From: Streptomyces luteolus
GTDB lineage: Bacteria > Actinomycetota > Actinomycetes > Streptomycetales > Streptomycetaceae
Direction of reading: 5' to 3'
Assembly (NCBI RefSeq): GCF_029968015.1
Contig: NZ_JASCIS010000052.1
Location: forward strand, 1-54,922
DNA length: 54,922 nucleotides
Below, in pieces: positions 22,357-30,243 of this stretch. Positions within the stretch are counted from its first letter, which is position 1. Each line of letters begins with the position of its first letter. The notes below the pieces were generated by a model, which worked only from the letters and a program-made list of their open reading frames with translations, did not search any database and had not been told where the DNA came from. The position numbers were made by a program, and so were the translations under genes.

Positions 22357-23150
22357 CACTCCACCCGCACCCCGTCGCGGAAGAACCCGCCGGTCGGGCC
22401 GCCGCCGGGCAGGGTCGCGGCCCAGACGACCCCGGCCGCGCCGTCCGCGACGGGCCGCCCGCCGGGACCGCCCATGTCCGTGTCCACCCAGCCGGGACAG
22501 ACGGAATTGACCAGGATGCCGTCGGCCCGCAGCTCGGCGGCGAGCATCCGCGTGAGGGCGTTGAGGGCGACTTTGGTGGTCGCGTACGCGGGGGTGCCCG
22601 CGCCCATGTCGGCCAGGGACGCCGCCCCGCTCGACACGTTCACCACCCGCCCGCGGCGGCTGGCCCGCAGCAGCGGCAGCAGTGTCTGCGTGAGCCGCCA
22701 CGGCCCGTACAGGTTGGTCTCGGCGGCCTCCCTGACCACATCCAGGTCGGCGCTGACGGCGCACTGCCAGGTGTCGTACGCGATGGCCGCGTTGTTGACC
22801 AGGACGTCGAGCCGGCCGAAGCGGTCCCTGACCTCGCGGGCGACCCGCTGCCGGTCGTCCTCGCAGGTCACGTCGAGCTGTACGGGCACGACGGAGGTGC
22901 CGAGTTCGGCCGCCGCCTTCTCGGCCGCCTTCAGGGAGCGGGCGGTGAGCAGCACGATGTGGTCGAGTCCGGCGAGCTGACGGCAGACCTCACGGCCGAT
23001 GCCCCGGTTGCCGCCGGTGACGAGGGCGACGGGCGCGGTGGAGTCGGTGGAGGCGGCAGAGGCCGTGGAGGCGGCAGACGTGGCAGAAGCGGCGGAGGCG
23101 GTGGAGGCGGCAGAGGCGGTGGAGTCATGGGAGTCATGGGAGCCCGACAT
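22353..23150 (-). CDS. short-chain dehydrogenase/reductase
   Basis: This 265-residue SDR has the cofactor motif ALVTGGNRGIGREVCRQLAG, the NNAAI motif, and the catalytic Ser in VVNVSSGAASLA with YATTK (YxxxK). It reduces or oxidises a carbonyl or alcohol with NAD(P); VDTDMGGPGG near the C-terminus resembles plant-type carbonyl reductases. Residues 9-38 are a low-complexity Ser/Thr/Ala stretch encoded by 9/18-bp tandem repeats and precede the Rossmann fold. The gene is translationally coupled to the uracil-DNA glycosylase gene by a 4-bp overlap. Confidence 0.9.
   Translation of the reverse strand: MSGSHDSHDSTASAASTASAASATSAASTASAASTDSTAPVALVTGGNRGIGREVCRQLAGLDHIVLLTARSLKAAEKAAAELGTSVVPVQLDVTCEDDRQRVAREVRDRFGRLDVLVNNAAIAYDTWQCAVSADLDVVREAAETNLYGPWRLTQTLLPLLRASRRGRVVNVSSGAASLADMGAGTPAYATTKVALNALTRMLAAELRADGILVNSVCPGWVDTDMGGPGGRPVADGAAGVVWAATLPGGGPTGGFFRDGVRVEW
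23037..23137. repeat. GC-rich 9/18-bp tandem repeat in the 5' end of the SDR gene
   Basis: Units of GGAGGCGGCAGAGGCGGT type repeat imperfectly and end with two GGAGTCATG copies. They keep frame and encode the Ser/Thr/Ala extension. Confidence 0.85.
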
Positions 23151-23211
23151 GTGACCACGGTACGTACGGGAGACCCGGAAATCTCGGCGGCGTCGGGGCC
23201 CGCCCGAGAGC

Positions 23212-23217
23212 TACAGT
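23212..23217 (+). promoter_or_regulatory. -10 box of a leaderless promoter (S4 protein)
   Basis: TACAGT-N6-ATG, with no Shine-Dalgarno between. Confidence 0.45.
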
Positions 23218-23223
23218 GCGGGC

Positions 23224-23664
23224 ATGACTTCGCAGCCCGACAAGGCCGCCCCGCAGCGCCCGGCGACGCAGCCGCAGGAGGGCGGCAGCGTGCGCGTCGA
23301 CGCCTGGATCTGGTCGGTGCGCCTGATCAAGACCCGCTCGGCCGCCGCCACGGCCTGCCGCGGCGGTCACGTCCGCGTCAACGGCGACCGCGTCAAGCCG
23401 GCGCACGCCGTGAAGGCGGGCGACGAGGTGCGGCTGCGGTACGCGGGCCGGGACCGGGTGGTCGTGGTGAAGCGCGTCATCCGCAAGCGCGTCGGCGCCC
23501 CGGTGGCGGTGGAGTGCTACGTCGACAACAGCCCGCCGCCCCCGCCCCGCGAGGCCGCCGCCCCTGCGGGCGTGCGCGACCCGGGGACGGGCCGCCCGAC
23601 GAAGCGGGACCGCAGGGAGATGGAGCGCCTGCGGGCACTCAACTCCCGCCTGCCGGGCGCGTGA
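23224..23664 (+). CDS. S4-domain RNA-binding protein (Hsp15/RlbA-like)
   Basis: This 146-residue protein has an S4 RNA-binding domain near the N-terminus: RVDAWIWSVRLIKTRSAAAT, CRGGHVRVNGDRVKPAHAVK and AGDEVRLRY. A basic C-terminal tail follows (RPTKRDRREMERLRALNSRL). Hsp15-type proteins rescue stalled 50S subunits that carry a nascent peptide. ATG 23224 lies 6 nt after a TACAGT box, so the transcript is probably leaderless. It is convergent with the IorA-like gene (15 bp between stops). Confidence 0.92.
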   Translation: MTSQPDKAAPQRPATQPQEGGSVRVDAWIWSVRLIKTRSAAATACRGGHVRVNGDRVKPAHAVKAGDEVRLRYAGRDRVVVVKRVIRKRVGAPVAVECYVDNSPPPPPREAAAPAGVRDPGTGRPTKRDRREMERLRALNSRLPGA

Positions 23665-23679
23665 TCGCCGAGGCCGTCC

Positions 23680-24138
23680 TCAACTCATCCGAGCCGCGGC
23701 CGACTTGATCGCCTCCCGAATGCGGAAGTACGTCCCGCACCGGCACACGTTCGCGATCGCGTCGATCTCCTCGTCCGTCGGACTCTTCGTCCGCCTGAGG
23801 AGCGCGACCGCCGCCATGATCTGCCCCGGCTGGCAGTAACCGCACTGCGCGACGTCCTGCTCCAGCCACGCCTCCTGCACGGGATGCAGCCGGTCGCCGT
23901 CGGCGAGCCCCTCGATCGTGGTGACCTCGCGGTCCGCCACCTCCGAAACGGGCACGGCGCACGGGTTGACCGCCTCCCCGTCGAGATGGCTCGTACAGGC
24001 CTTGCAGACATCGATGCCGCAGCCGTACTTGGGGCCGCGGATGCCGAGCAGGTCGCGCAGGACCCAGAGCAGCGGCAGGTCGTCGGGCGCGTCGACGGTG
24101 ACCTGCTCGCCGTTCACGGTGAAGGTGTGTGCGGGCAA
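23680..24138 (-). CDS. 2Fe-2S subunit of a molybdenum hydroxylase (IorA type)
   Basis: This 152-residue electron-transfer subunit carries two 2Fe-2S clusters. The plant-type ferredoxin cluster is at YGCGIDVCKACTSHLDGE with a fourth Cys in VNPCAVP. The second, all-alpha cluster is at QCGYCQPGQIMAAV and NVCRCGTYFRIREA. It passes electrons from the large Mo subunit encoded just upstream (29 bp gap) to an unknown acceptor. The pair lacks an FAD subunit, as in isoquinoline 1-oxidoreductase and related aldehyde oxidoreductases. Confidence 0.95.
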   Translation of the reverse strand: MPAHTFTVNGEQVTVDAPDDLPLLWVLRDLLGIRGPKYGCGIDVCKACTSHLDGEAVNPCAVPVSEVADREVTTIEGLADGDRLHPVQEAWLEQDVAQCGYCQPGQIMAAVALLRRTKSPTDEEIDAIANVCRCGTYFRIREAIKSAAARMS

Positions 24139-24167
24139 GGGAGAACTCCTCAGCAGGGTGCCGGCGC

Positions 24168-26768
24168 TCAGCGCGGGAACGGCTCGAAGTCGACGTCGAA
24201 CAGGATGGGGAAGCTGCGCACCCGGGTGCCGGTCGCGCGGGCGTAGGCGTTACCGACCGCGGCGACCGCTGCGGGCACGCCCAGCTCGCCCACCCCGCCC
24301 GGTTCGGCGTCGGAATCGATGACGTGGACGGTGACGTCCGGTGGGGAGTCCTTCTGCCGCGCGTAGTGGAACTGCGAGTAACTGCCCTCCAGGGGAAGGC
24401 CCTTGTCGAAGTGGAGCCCGGCGCGCAGGGCCGTCGCGATGCCGTCCGTGAGCCCGCCGAGCATCTGCGCCTCCACCCCGCGCGGGTTGACGGCCCGCCC
24501 CACGTCGACGGCGATCACCGCACGCGTCACGCGCGGCTCCTTCGGATCGCGGGCGTCGAGCTCGACGAGGTACGCCACCCGCGATTTGTACTCCTCGTGG
24601 AAGCCGACGCCCTGCGCACAGCCCGCGGGCAGCTCCCGGCCCCAGTCGCGGGTGGCCGCGTCGAGCACCGCCCGCTGCGCCGCGGTCCTCAGCCGCGTAC
24701 GCCGGAACTCCACGGGGTCCGCGCCGAGCTGCTCCGCCACCTCGTCGAGGAACATCTCCTCGGCGGCCCGCGCGGTGCCCGAGTACACGCTGCGCCACGA
24801 GCCGGTGTGCAGCTTCAGCGGCAGCTCGGTCAGGGTCTGCGCGGTGGCCCCGAGGTCGTACGGGGAGCGCATGGAGAGCCGGAACATGGTCTGCGCGAAC
24901 GTCTCGCCCGCAGCGGGGAGTTCGGTGAGCCCGGCGGTGAGCGCGTCCCCGATACCGTGGCCCGCGTCGATCTCCACCGAGGCCGTCCGGTGCTGAAGGG
25001 ACAACGGCGTGCCGCCGCGCGTGTGGGTGACACGCAGCTTGTGGTGGGTGGGCGGCCGCATCCGCCCGTGCCGCATGTCGTCGACCCGCGACCACATCAG
25101 GCGTACGGGACGGCCCGCGGCCTTGGACACCTGGGCGGCCTCGATCGCCGCGTCGTAGAACAGCCGCCGCCCGAACGAGCCGCCCGCCTGCACCACATGG
25201 AAGTCGACGCGGGACGGGGGCAGTCCGATCGCCTTCGCGACGGCGGCCCGCGCGGCGATCGGGGACTGCGCGGCCGTCCACACGGTGGCCCGGTCGTCCC
25301 TTACGTCGGCGACCGCGCTGTTGGTCTCCAGGGGCGCGTGGCTGACGGGCGCGAAGTCGTACTCGGCGTCGATGTGCCGCACGAGCAGCGGCGGCAGGAA
25401 GTCGGGGACGGTCTTGCGGAGCCTGGCCTTGATGTCCTCGTGGGACAGCTCGTCCACGGTGCCCGGACCCCAGTCGACGCGCAGTGCGTCCTTGCCCGCG
25501 AGGGCCTGCCCGAAGGTCTCGGCGACGACGGCCACGCCGGTGGCGATCTCCACGACGTCGAGGACACCGGCCATGCCCCGTACGGCGGCGGCGTTGTGGA
25601 CCTTCGCCACGGTGCCGTTGACGGTGGGCGGCCTGCGCACCATCGCCGGTTTGGCGCCGGGGACGTCCAGGTCGAGGGCGTACTCCTGGCGGCCGGTGAC
25701 GATCGCGCGGGCGTCGATGCGTCCGGTGGGGCGGCCGACGACGCGCTGCTCGCCGGCCGGCTTGAGGGTGACCTCGGGTGCTTCCGTCGTCCGCGGAGCG
25801 GCGGCTCGGGCGGCGAGCGCGCCGTAGTCGAGGGTGCGGCCGTCGGGGGCGTGCACGGCGCCTTCGCGGGTGGTGAGGTCCGCGGCGTCCGTGCCCCACC
25901 GGCGGGCGGCGGTCGCGATCAGGCGGGCCCGGGCGGCGGCGGCCGCGGCGCGGACGGGGCGGTGCAGGGCGCGGATCGAGTTGGAGCTGCCGGTGAGCTG
26001 GTTGAAGAGCAACTCGGGCCTGGCGTCGTCGAGTCGGACCTTGATCCGGTCGAGCGGCAGGTCCAACTCGTCGGCGATCAGCATCGCCACCGCCGTGGTG
26101 AGGCCTTGGCCGACCTCGGCACGGGGCAGACCGAAGCGGGCCGTACCGTCCTCGCCCAGCTCCAGGGTGAGCAGGTGTGCGGTGGGCGCCGCGGCGAGGA
26201 TCAGTACGTCACCCAGGTCGGGCAGCACGTCCGGCAGGGCGGTGGCCTCCGGGGTGGCCGCGGCGGCTTCCGGCGCCCAGGCATCGGCACCGACCCGGAC
26301 CGCGACCGTCAGGGTGGGGGCGGCGACCAGATACGCGAGCACCTTGCGCCGACCGACACCCGAGCCTTCGGGGCTCTGAGGGCTCTCGGGGCCGTGGGGG
26401 CTCTTGGGGCCCTGGGGGCTCTCGGGGCCCTGGGGGCTCTCGGGGCCCTGGGGGCCCTGGGGGCTCGGGGTGATCTGGGGGGTCTGGGGGCTCTGAGCGT
26501 GTCCGGCGTGCCCGGCATGCTCGGCCCGTTCAGAGCCCCGCAAGGACTCGGCGTGCCCGGCATGCCCAGACCCCTGCGAGGACTCGGCGCGCCCAGACCC
26601 CTGCGAGGACTCGGCGCGCCCAGACCCCTGCGAGGACTCGGCGCGCCCAGAGCCCCGCGAGGACTCGGCGTGCCCAGAGCCCCGCGAGGGCTCGGCGTGC
26701 CCAGAGCCCCGCGAGGGCTCGGCGTTCGTGGTGTGCTCGGCCGCGGCAGGGGGCGGTTGGGGCTCCAC
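24168..26768 (-). CDS. molybdopterin-binding large subunit (IorB type), Tat-exported, with repeat-rich N-terminus
   Basis: This 866-residue xanthine-dehydrogenase-family large subunit binds Mo-cytosine dinucleotide. Family segments include GLPRAEVGQGLTTAVAMLIA, SHAPLETNSAVADV, VVQAGGSFGRRLFYDAAIEA, WSRVDDMRHGRMRPPTHHKL and GGVGELGVPAAVAAVGNAYA, which carries the catalytic Glu region. A twin-arginine signal, GRRKVLAYLVAAPTLTVAV, starts near residue 140, unusually far in. The 135 residues before it are two blocks of repeats (9-residue GRAESSQGS units and 6-residue SPQGPE units). The start is GTG 26768 with GGAG upstream. The pair probably oxidises an aldehyde or N-heterocycle in the periplasmic space. 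Confidence 0.9.
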   Translation of the reverse strand: MEPQPPPAAAEHTTNAEPSRGSGHAEPSRGSGHAESSRGSGRAESSQGSGRAESSQGSGRAESSQGSGHAGHAESLRGSERAEHAGHAGHAQSPQTPQITPSPQGPQGPESPQGPESPQGPKSPHGPESPQSPEGSGVGRRKVLAYLVAAPTLTVAVRVGADAWAPEAAAATPEATALPDVLPDLGDVLILAAAPTAHLLTLELGEDGTARFGLPRAEVGQGLTTAVAMLIADELDLPLDRIKVRLDDARPELLFNQLTGSSNSIRALHRPVRAAAAAARARLIATAARRWGTDAADLTTREGAVHAPDGRTLDYGALAARAAAPRTTEAPEVTLKPAGEQRVVGRPTGRIDARAIVTGRQEYALDLDVPGAKPAMVRRPPTVNGTVAKVHNAAAVRGMAGVLDVVEIATGVAVVAETFGQALAGKDALRVDWGPGTVDELSHEDIKARLRKTVPDFLPPLLVRHIDAEYDFAPVSHAPLETNSAVADVRDDRATVWTAAQSPIAARAAVAKAIGLPPSRVDFHVVQAGGSFGRRLFYDAAIEAAQVSKAAGRPVRLMWSRVDDMRHGRMRPPTHHKLRVTHTRGGTPLSLQHRTASVEIDAGHGIGDALTAGLTELPAAGETFAQTMFRLSMRSPYDLGATAQTLTELPLKLHTGSWRSVYSGTARAAEEMFLDEVAEQLGADPVEFRRTRLRTAAQRAVLDAATRDWGRELPAGCAQGVGFHEEYKSRVAYLVELDARDPKEPRVTRAVIAVDVGRAVNPRGVEAQMLGGLTDGIATALRAGLHFDKGLPLEGSYSQFHYARQKDSPPDVTVHVIDSDAEPGGVGELGVPAAVAAVGNAYARATGTRVRSFPILFDVDFEPFPR
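26372..26478. repeat. 18-bp tandem repeat encoding SPQGPE units
   Basis: About five imperfect copies of GGGCTCTCGGGGCCCTGG lie in the IorB-like gene, upstream (in reading direction) of its Tat signal. Confidence 0.9.
26565..26726. repeat. 27-bp tandem repeat, six copies, encoding nine-residue units
   Basis: The unit begins CCCAGACCCCTGCGAGGACT and recurs exactly every 27 bp; the first three are identical and the last three vary (GAGCCCCG). It gives SSQGSGRAE-type repeats near the N-terminus of the IorB-like protein. Confidence 0.95.
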
Positions 26769-26810
26769 CAGAGGGCTCCAATGGGTCGTCGGCAGCGCCA
26801 AGCTGCTTGA

Positions 26811-26837
26811 GTGATAGGGGCATTGACTGACCGTCAA
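26811..26837 (-). promoter_or_regulatory. candidate promoter/operator of the IorB-IorA pair
   Basis: On the minus strand TTGACG (26832-26837) is followed 15 nt later by TATCAC (26811-26816). The -35 is inside a symmetric element, TTGACGGTCAGTCAA, whose core TGACGGTCA is a palindrome, so repressor control is possible. Confidence 0.4.
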
Positions 26838-26945
26838 CAACACCGGGACGATGCTTGGCTACCACAACCGGACGGCGGCGACCACACCCTGCCCAGTACC
26901 CGACGCACTACCTTCACGAGCCGACCGCCCTGCGGCCGAACGCGC

Positions 26946-27698
26946 CTACGCCGTGACCGGCCGCGCGAGCACCCACGTCCCGTCGTCCGTCAGGACGCGG
27001 TCCACCGCGAGCCCGGCGCGTGCGAGCTGCTCCTCGAACTCCGCCGCGCTCAGCACCCGCGCCCGGAACGTCTGCGTCCAGGTGGCGTCCGGCCATATGT
27101 ACTGCGCGTGCACGGAGTTGACCCCACCGCCGACGGGCGTGGACGACACGATGCGGACCGTGTACCCGGCGGGGTCGACTCGCTCCCTCGGCAGGTCCGT
27201 GTGGTAATCGGCGCCCTCGCGCTGGATCAGGACGCAGCCGTCGTCCGCCACATGGCTGCGGCAGGCCCGCAGGATTCCGTCCCGCACCTCGGGGTCGGCG
27301 GCGTGCACCAGGAACGAGGCGAGCAGCACTACATCGAACCGCTCGAACTGCTCGAACCGCTCGAACTGCTCGCCCCGCTCGCCGAGCGCTCCCCCGGCAA
27401 GCGCCTCGATGGGACTGCGCACCGCCCGCGCCACCCCCGGCAGGCCCTCGACGTGCGCCAGCATCTCCGCCGACTCGTCGACCGCCGTCACCGTGAAACC
27501 GCGCTCGGTCAGCGGACGCGTCAATCTCCCGGCCCCGCAGCCGAGTTCGAGCAGCCGGGCGCCCGGCGGCACGGCACCCGCGATCACCTCCGGCTCGGCC
27601 CCCGCCTTAAGCCGCGCGTACAGCTCGACCGCGCAGCCGTCGGGCGTGATGGCCCCCGGCCCCGTACCCGAGTACCCCTCGCGGATCAGTTCGCTCAT
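26946..27698 (-). CDS. class I SAM-dependent methyltransferase
   Basis: This 250-residue methyltransferase has motif I ARLLELGCGAGRLTRPLTER, motif II TVTAVDESAEMLAHVEGLPG, and VVLLASFLVHAADPEVRDGI. The substrate is unknown. The opening SGTGPGAITPDGCAVELYAR resembles small-molecule methyltransferases of Streptomyces. ATG 27698 is chosen as the first family-like residue; the Shine-Dalgarno is weak. A duplicated EQFERF segment between motifs II and III comes from an 18-bp tandem duplication (27335-27370). Confidence 0.9.
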   Translation of the reverse strand: MSELIREGYSGTGPGAITPDGCAVELYARLKAGAEPEVIAGAVPPGARLLELGCGAGRLTRPLTERGFTVTAVDESAEMLAHVEGLPGVARAVRSPIEALAGGALGERGEQFERFEQFERFDVVLLASFLVHAADPEVRDGILRACRSHVADDGCVLIQREGADYHTDLPRERVDPAGYTVRIVSSTPVGGGVNSVHAQYIWPDATWTQTFRARVLSAAEFEEQLARAGLAVDRVLTDDGTWVLARPVTA

Positions 27699-27816
27699 AC
27701 CGGTCCAACGGGCAGGCAGAGCACGGGAGTTCCCGACCCGCTCACCCTTACGAGTGAAGAAGAACGCGACCCCCGCACCGGATCGATGCGGGGGCCGCGG
27801 AACACTCACACCCGAC

Positions 27817-28752
27817 TCAGCTCGTCTGGGCCTTCTCATACAGGTTCTTCGCGTCGTCCCCGAAGTAGGGGCCGAACATGTAGCCCGGCAGGAAGGTGTA
27901 GCCGAAGCTGTTCACCGAGTTCTGCAGGCCGGTTCCGGACGCCTCGTCGAAGTCCTGGAACCAGGGGCCGCCACTGGAGCCGCCGGTCATGTCGCAGGAC
28001 AGGCCGTGGTCCGTGGAGAGCAGCGGGTCCTGGATGGAGTTGCCGCTGCAGTGGATCAGCTTCGAGCCGTCGTACGGGTCGGCGGCGGGGTAGCCGAAGG
28101 CGTACATCTTCTTGTTGTAGCCGGTGTTGAAGGCCACGCCCTGGGCGCCGACGACGTCGGTGAGCTTCTTGCCGTCGAGCGGGTTCACGACCGCGGCGCC
28201 GACGTCGTAGTTGATGTCCTCGGTCGCGGTCCACTGCGGCGTGGACAGGGTCTTGGCGGCCGTCCACTTGCCGTGCGGCGCCTGCCCGTCCTTGTACTCG
28301 GGGACGAAGACCCAGTTGGTGTGCCAGGCGCCGTCCATCTTCACGCAGTGCCCCGCGGTGAGGACCGTGGACTTGTTCGCGCTGGTCACGGCGTTGCCGG
28401 AGCAGGAGGCCTGCCGTCCCTGATAGGTGAAGAAGACCCGGCCGGCGGTGCTGGTGACCTTGCCGCCGCCGGTCCACGGCCCGCCCGTCTCGGGGAAGGC
28501 CTCGGCGCCCGGCAGCCCGGTCGGCGGCACCAGCTTCTCGACGCCCTCCTTGACCTTGTTCAGATCACCGGGGCTCACGGGCAGTACGTCGAGCGGCTCG
28601 GCGGCCCGCATCCGCTCGGCCGTCCAGAAGTCCTCCACCGAGGGGGTGGCGGAGGCGGAACCGGTCTGCAGGAGCAATCCGGCGACGAGGGCACCGGTCG
28701 CGGTGGCCGCGCTCAGTGCCCTGTGGGGTATTCGAAGGCTGCGTCTTCTCAC
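27817..28752 (-). CDS. secreted serine protease (trypsin/V8-like)
   Basis: This 311-residue protein starts at GTG 28752 with AAGGAG 8 nt upstream. The signal peptide is RRRSLRIPHRALSAATATGA, LVAGLLLQTGSASA. The triad is His in VLTAGHCVKMDG, Asp in NYDVGAAVVNP and Ser in MTGGSSGGPWFQDF. A pro-region of about 80 residues precedes the catalytic domain. It resembles Streptomyces extracellular trypsin-like peptidases; it acts outside the cell. No neighbour suggests a specific target. Confidence 0.92.
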   Translation of the reverse strand: MRRRSLRIPHRALSAATATGALVAGLLLQTGSASATPSVEDFWTAERMRAAEPLDVLPVSPGDLNKVKEGVEKLVPPTGLPGAEAFPETGGPWTGGGKVTSTAGRVFFTYQGRQASCSGNAVTSANKSTVLTAGHCVKMDGAWHTNWVFVPEYKDGQAPHGKWTAAKTLSTPQWTATEDINYDVGAAVVNPLDGKKLTDVVGAQGVAFNTGYNKKMYAFGYPAADPYDGSKLIHCSGNSIQDPLLSTDHGLSCDMTGGSSGGPWFQDFDEASGTGLQNSVNSFGYTFLPGYMFGPYFGDDAKNLYEKAQTS

Positions 28753-29028
28753 GCTGCGTTCTCCTTCGTCGGGAGGGTGGTGCGTGCAGGGGGCAGCGTG
28801 CCATGAATTCGACACCGTGTCAGGAGCGCGTCAACGCATGGTCGTTACGGTTTCACAGGGCCTCTACGGCACCACTCCACCGCGTGCACCCCAGCTCATC
28901 GTCCGAGGTCATCCGGCACGCACCGGAGCCCCGACTACCGCAAGGGCCGCCCGTGGGTGGATCCTGGAAGGAGCAGCTCAGCAGCGACGCCGGGTGCTCG
29001 GTGCACCCGGCAGCGGGAGATGACTCCG
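28753..29028. other. intergenic region
   Basis: This 276-bp divergent gap contains the promoters of the protease and the DUF6343 gene. I saw no convincing -35/-10 pair, repeat or RNA gene in it. Confidence 0.5.
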
Positions 29029-29307
29029 ATGCGCACGGGCAGTGAACCGGTGACTGCGCGCAGTCCGCTCCGGATGCGGTTCTGGCTCAGTCTGTGGGGC
29101 CTGATCTGGGCGTCGGCCGGCACCGTCGCGTTCGCCCTGGCGGGCCGCCCCGGCTGGGCGGCGGCCTGCGGCGTCCTGTGGGTGATCGTCACGGTCGACC
29201 TGGTGATGGTCCTGCGCCACATCCACCAGGGCCCCCACTACCAGCCGGGCCGGGACGTCCCTCCGTACGAGCCGGACCACGGCAACCGGCGTCCTCGTAC
29301 CGGCTGA
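29029..29307 (+). CDS. small membrane protein (DUF6343-like)
   Basis: This 92-residue protein has two membrane segments (FWLSLWGLIWASAGTVAFAL and WAAACGVLWVIVTVDLVMVL) and a hydrophilic tail GPHYQPGRDVPPYEPDHG. The PLRMRFWLS entry and the tail fit DUF6343. ATG 29029 is chosen for GGGAG 9 nt upstream; an in-frame ATG lies three codons earlier. The function is unknown. Confidence 0.8.
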   Translation: MRTGSEPVTARSPLRMRFWLSLWGLIWASAGTVAFALAGRPGWAAACGVLWVIVTVDLVMVLRHIHQGPHYQPGRDVPPYEPDHGNRRPRTG

Positions 29308-29308
29308 G

Positions 29309-29362
29309 GGCTATCCGTCGCTATCCGCCTATCCATCTATCCATCTATCCGTGCTATCCGTC
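29309..29362. repeat. short CTATCC-type repeat at the end of the TPR gene
   Basis: CTATCC followed by GTC, GC or ATC recurs seven times at 8-10 bp intervals between the DUF6343 stop and the last codons of the TPR gene. Confidence 0.75.
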
Positions 29363-29767
29363 GAAGCGTGCCGCCGCGAGGTACTCCGGCTGCGGGTCGA
29401 GCGCCGCGGCGAGGCGGAAGTGGCGGCGGGCCTGGCCCGGCCGGTTGGCGCGTTCGTACGTGCGCGCCAGGGCGAAGTGCGCGAAGGCGTTGTCCGGCTC
29501 GCGTTCCAGGACGATGGAGAACTCCAGCTCGGCGGCGCGGAGTTGAGCGGAGGCGAAGAACGCGCGGGCGCGCAGCAGCCGGGCCGCGGTGTTCTCGGGG
29601 TGCGCGGCGATGACCTCGTCGAGCAGCTTCACCGCGCCCCGCGGATCGCGCGCGGCGAGGAGCTGCTCGGCCGCGCGGAAGTCGATGACATGCGTCTCGG
29701 GGTTGCGCCCCGCGCCGGAGCCACCGCCGCCGGGTCCGCTGCTGTTACGACCGATGCTTTCGGGCAC
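29354..29767 (-). CDS. tetratricopeptide repeat protein
   Basis: This 137-residue protein has about three TPR units: AAEQLLAARDPRGAVKLLDE, ENTAARLLRARAFFASAQLR and DNAFAHFALARTYERANRPG, followed by QARRHFRLAAALDPQ. It is a protein-protein interaction module in the cytosol; the partner is unknown. It starts at GTG 29767 with AAGGA upstream. The Gly/Ser-rich first 20 residues are not part of the repeats. Confidence 0.9.
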   Translation of the reverse strand: MPESIGRNSSGPGGGGSGAGRNPETHVIDFRAAEQLLAARDPRGAVKLLDEVIAAHPENTAARLLRARAFFASAQLRAAELEFSIVLEREPDNAFAHFALARTYERANRPGQARRHFRLAAALDPQPEYLAAARFDG

Positions 29768-29848
29768 GGCTGAGTCCTTCCCTTCGCTCTCGGTATCAAC
29801 GCGCCCCGTGCGAAGGCTATTCCGCCCCGCGCGCCCGCCCGCCGCTGC

Positions 29849-30232
29849 TCACCAGGCCCGTACGACCAGCACCACACCCAGCACCGCGAGCGCCGTCCCG
29901 GCCGTCATGAACGCCTGGTCGACGCGGACGCGGTCCCGGCTCAACAGCACGATCTCGCGCGGGTCGTCGGCGTCGTACGCGATCCGCAGTGCGCTGCCGT
30001 CCCGCAGCGGCCTGCGGCGCGTGCGCCGTACCGGGGAGGCGATCTCCACGACCTTGCCGTCGGCCGTCTCGAACTGCACCCGCGGCCGGTCCGCACCCGC
30101 CTGCGGCGGCTTGACCAGCGCGTCCACCGACTGGACCGACTCCTCCATGCGCCGGGTCCGGTGCAGTCCGTAACCACCGGCGAGGGCCGCGACGAGACCG
30201 CCGAGGACGGTCAGCACCGCCAGGACGAGCAT
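29849..30232 (-). CDS. DUF3592-type membrane protein
   Basis: This 127-residue protein has an N-terminal membrane segment (MLVLAVLTVLGGLVAALAGG) and a C-terminal one (FMTAGTALAVLGVVLVVRAW) around an extracytoplasmic domain, RPRVQFETADGKVVEIASPV ... LRIAYDADDPREIVL, as in DUF3592 proteins. The start, ATG 30232, lies 11 bp after the coaE stop on the same strand, so it is probably cotranscribed. Function unknown. Confidence 0.8.
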   Translation of the reverse strand: MLVLAVLTVLGGLVAALAGGYGLHRTRRMEESVQSVDALVKPPQAGADRPRVQFETADGKVVEIASPVRRTRRRPLRDGSALRIAYDADDPREIVLLSRDRVRVDQAFMTAGTALAVLGVVLVVRAW

Positions 30233-30243
30233 GGGCGGGGCCG

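Noticed and set aside
24129..26810. Plus-strand open frame of 893 codons opposite the IorB-like gene
   Set aside because: It is the antisense shadow of a clearly conserved molybdopterin protein; its translation is low-complexity Gly/Arg/Val with no family resemblance.
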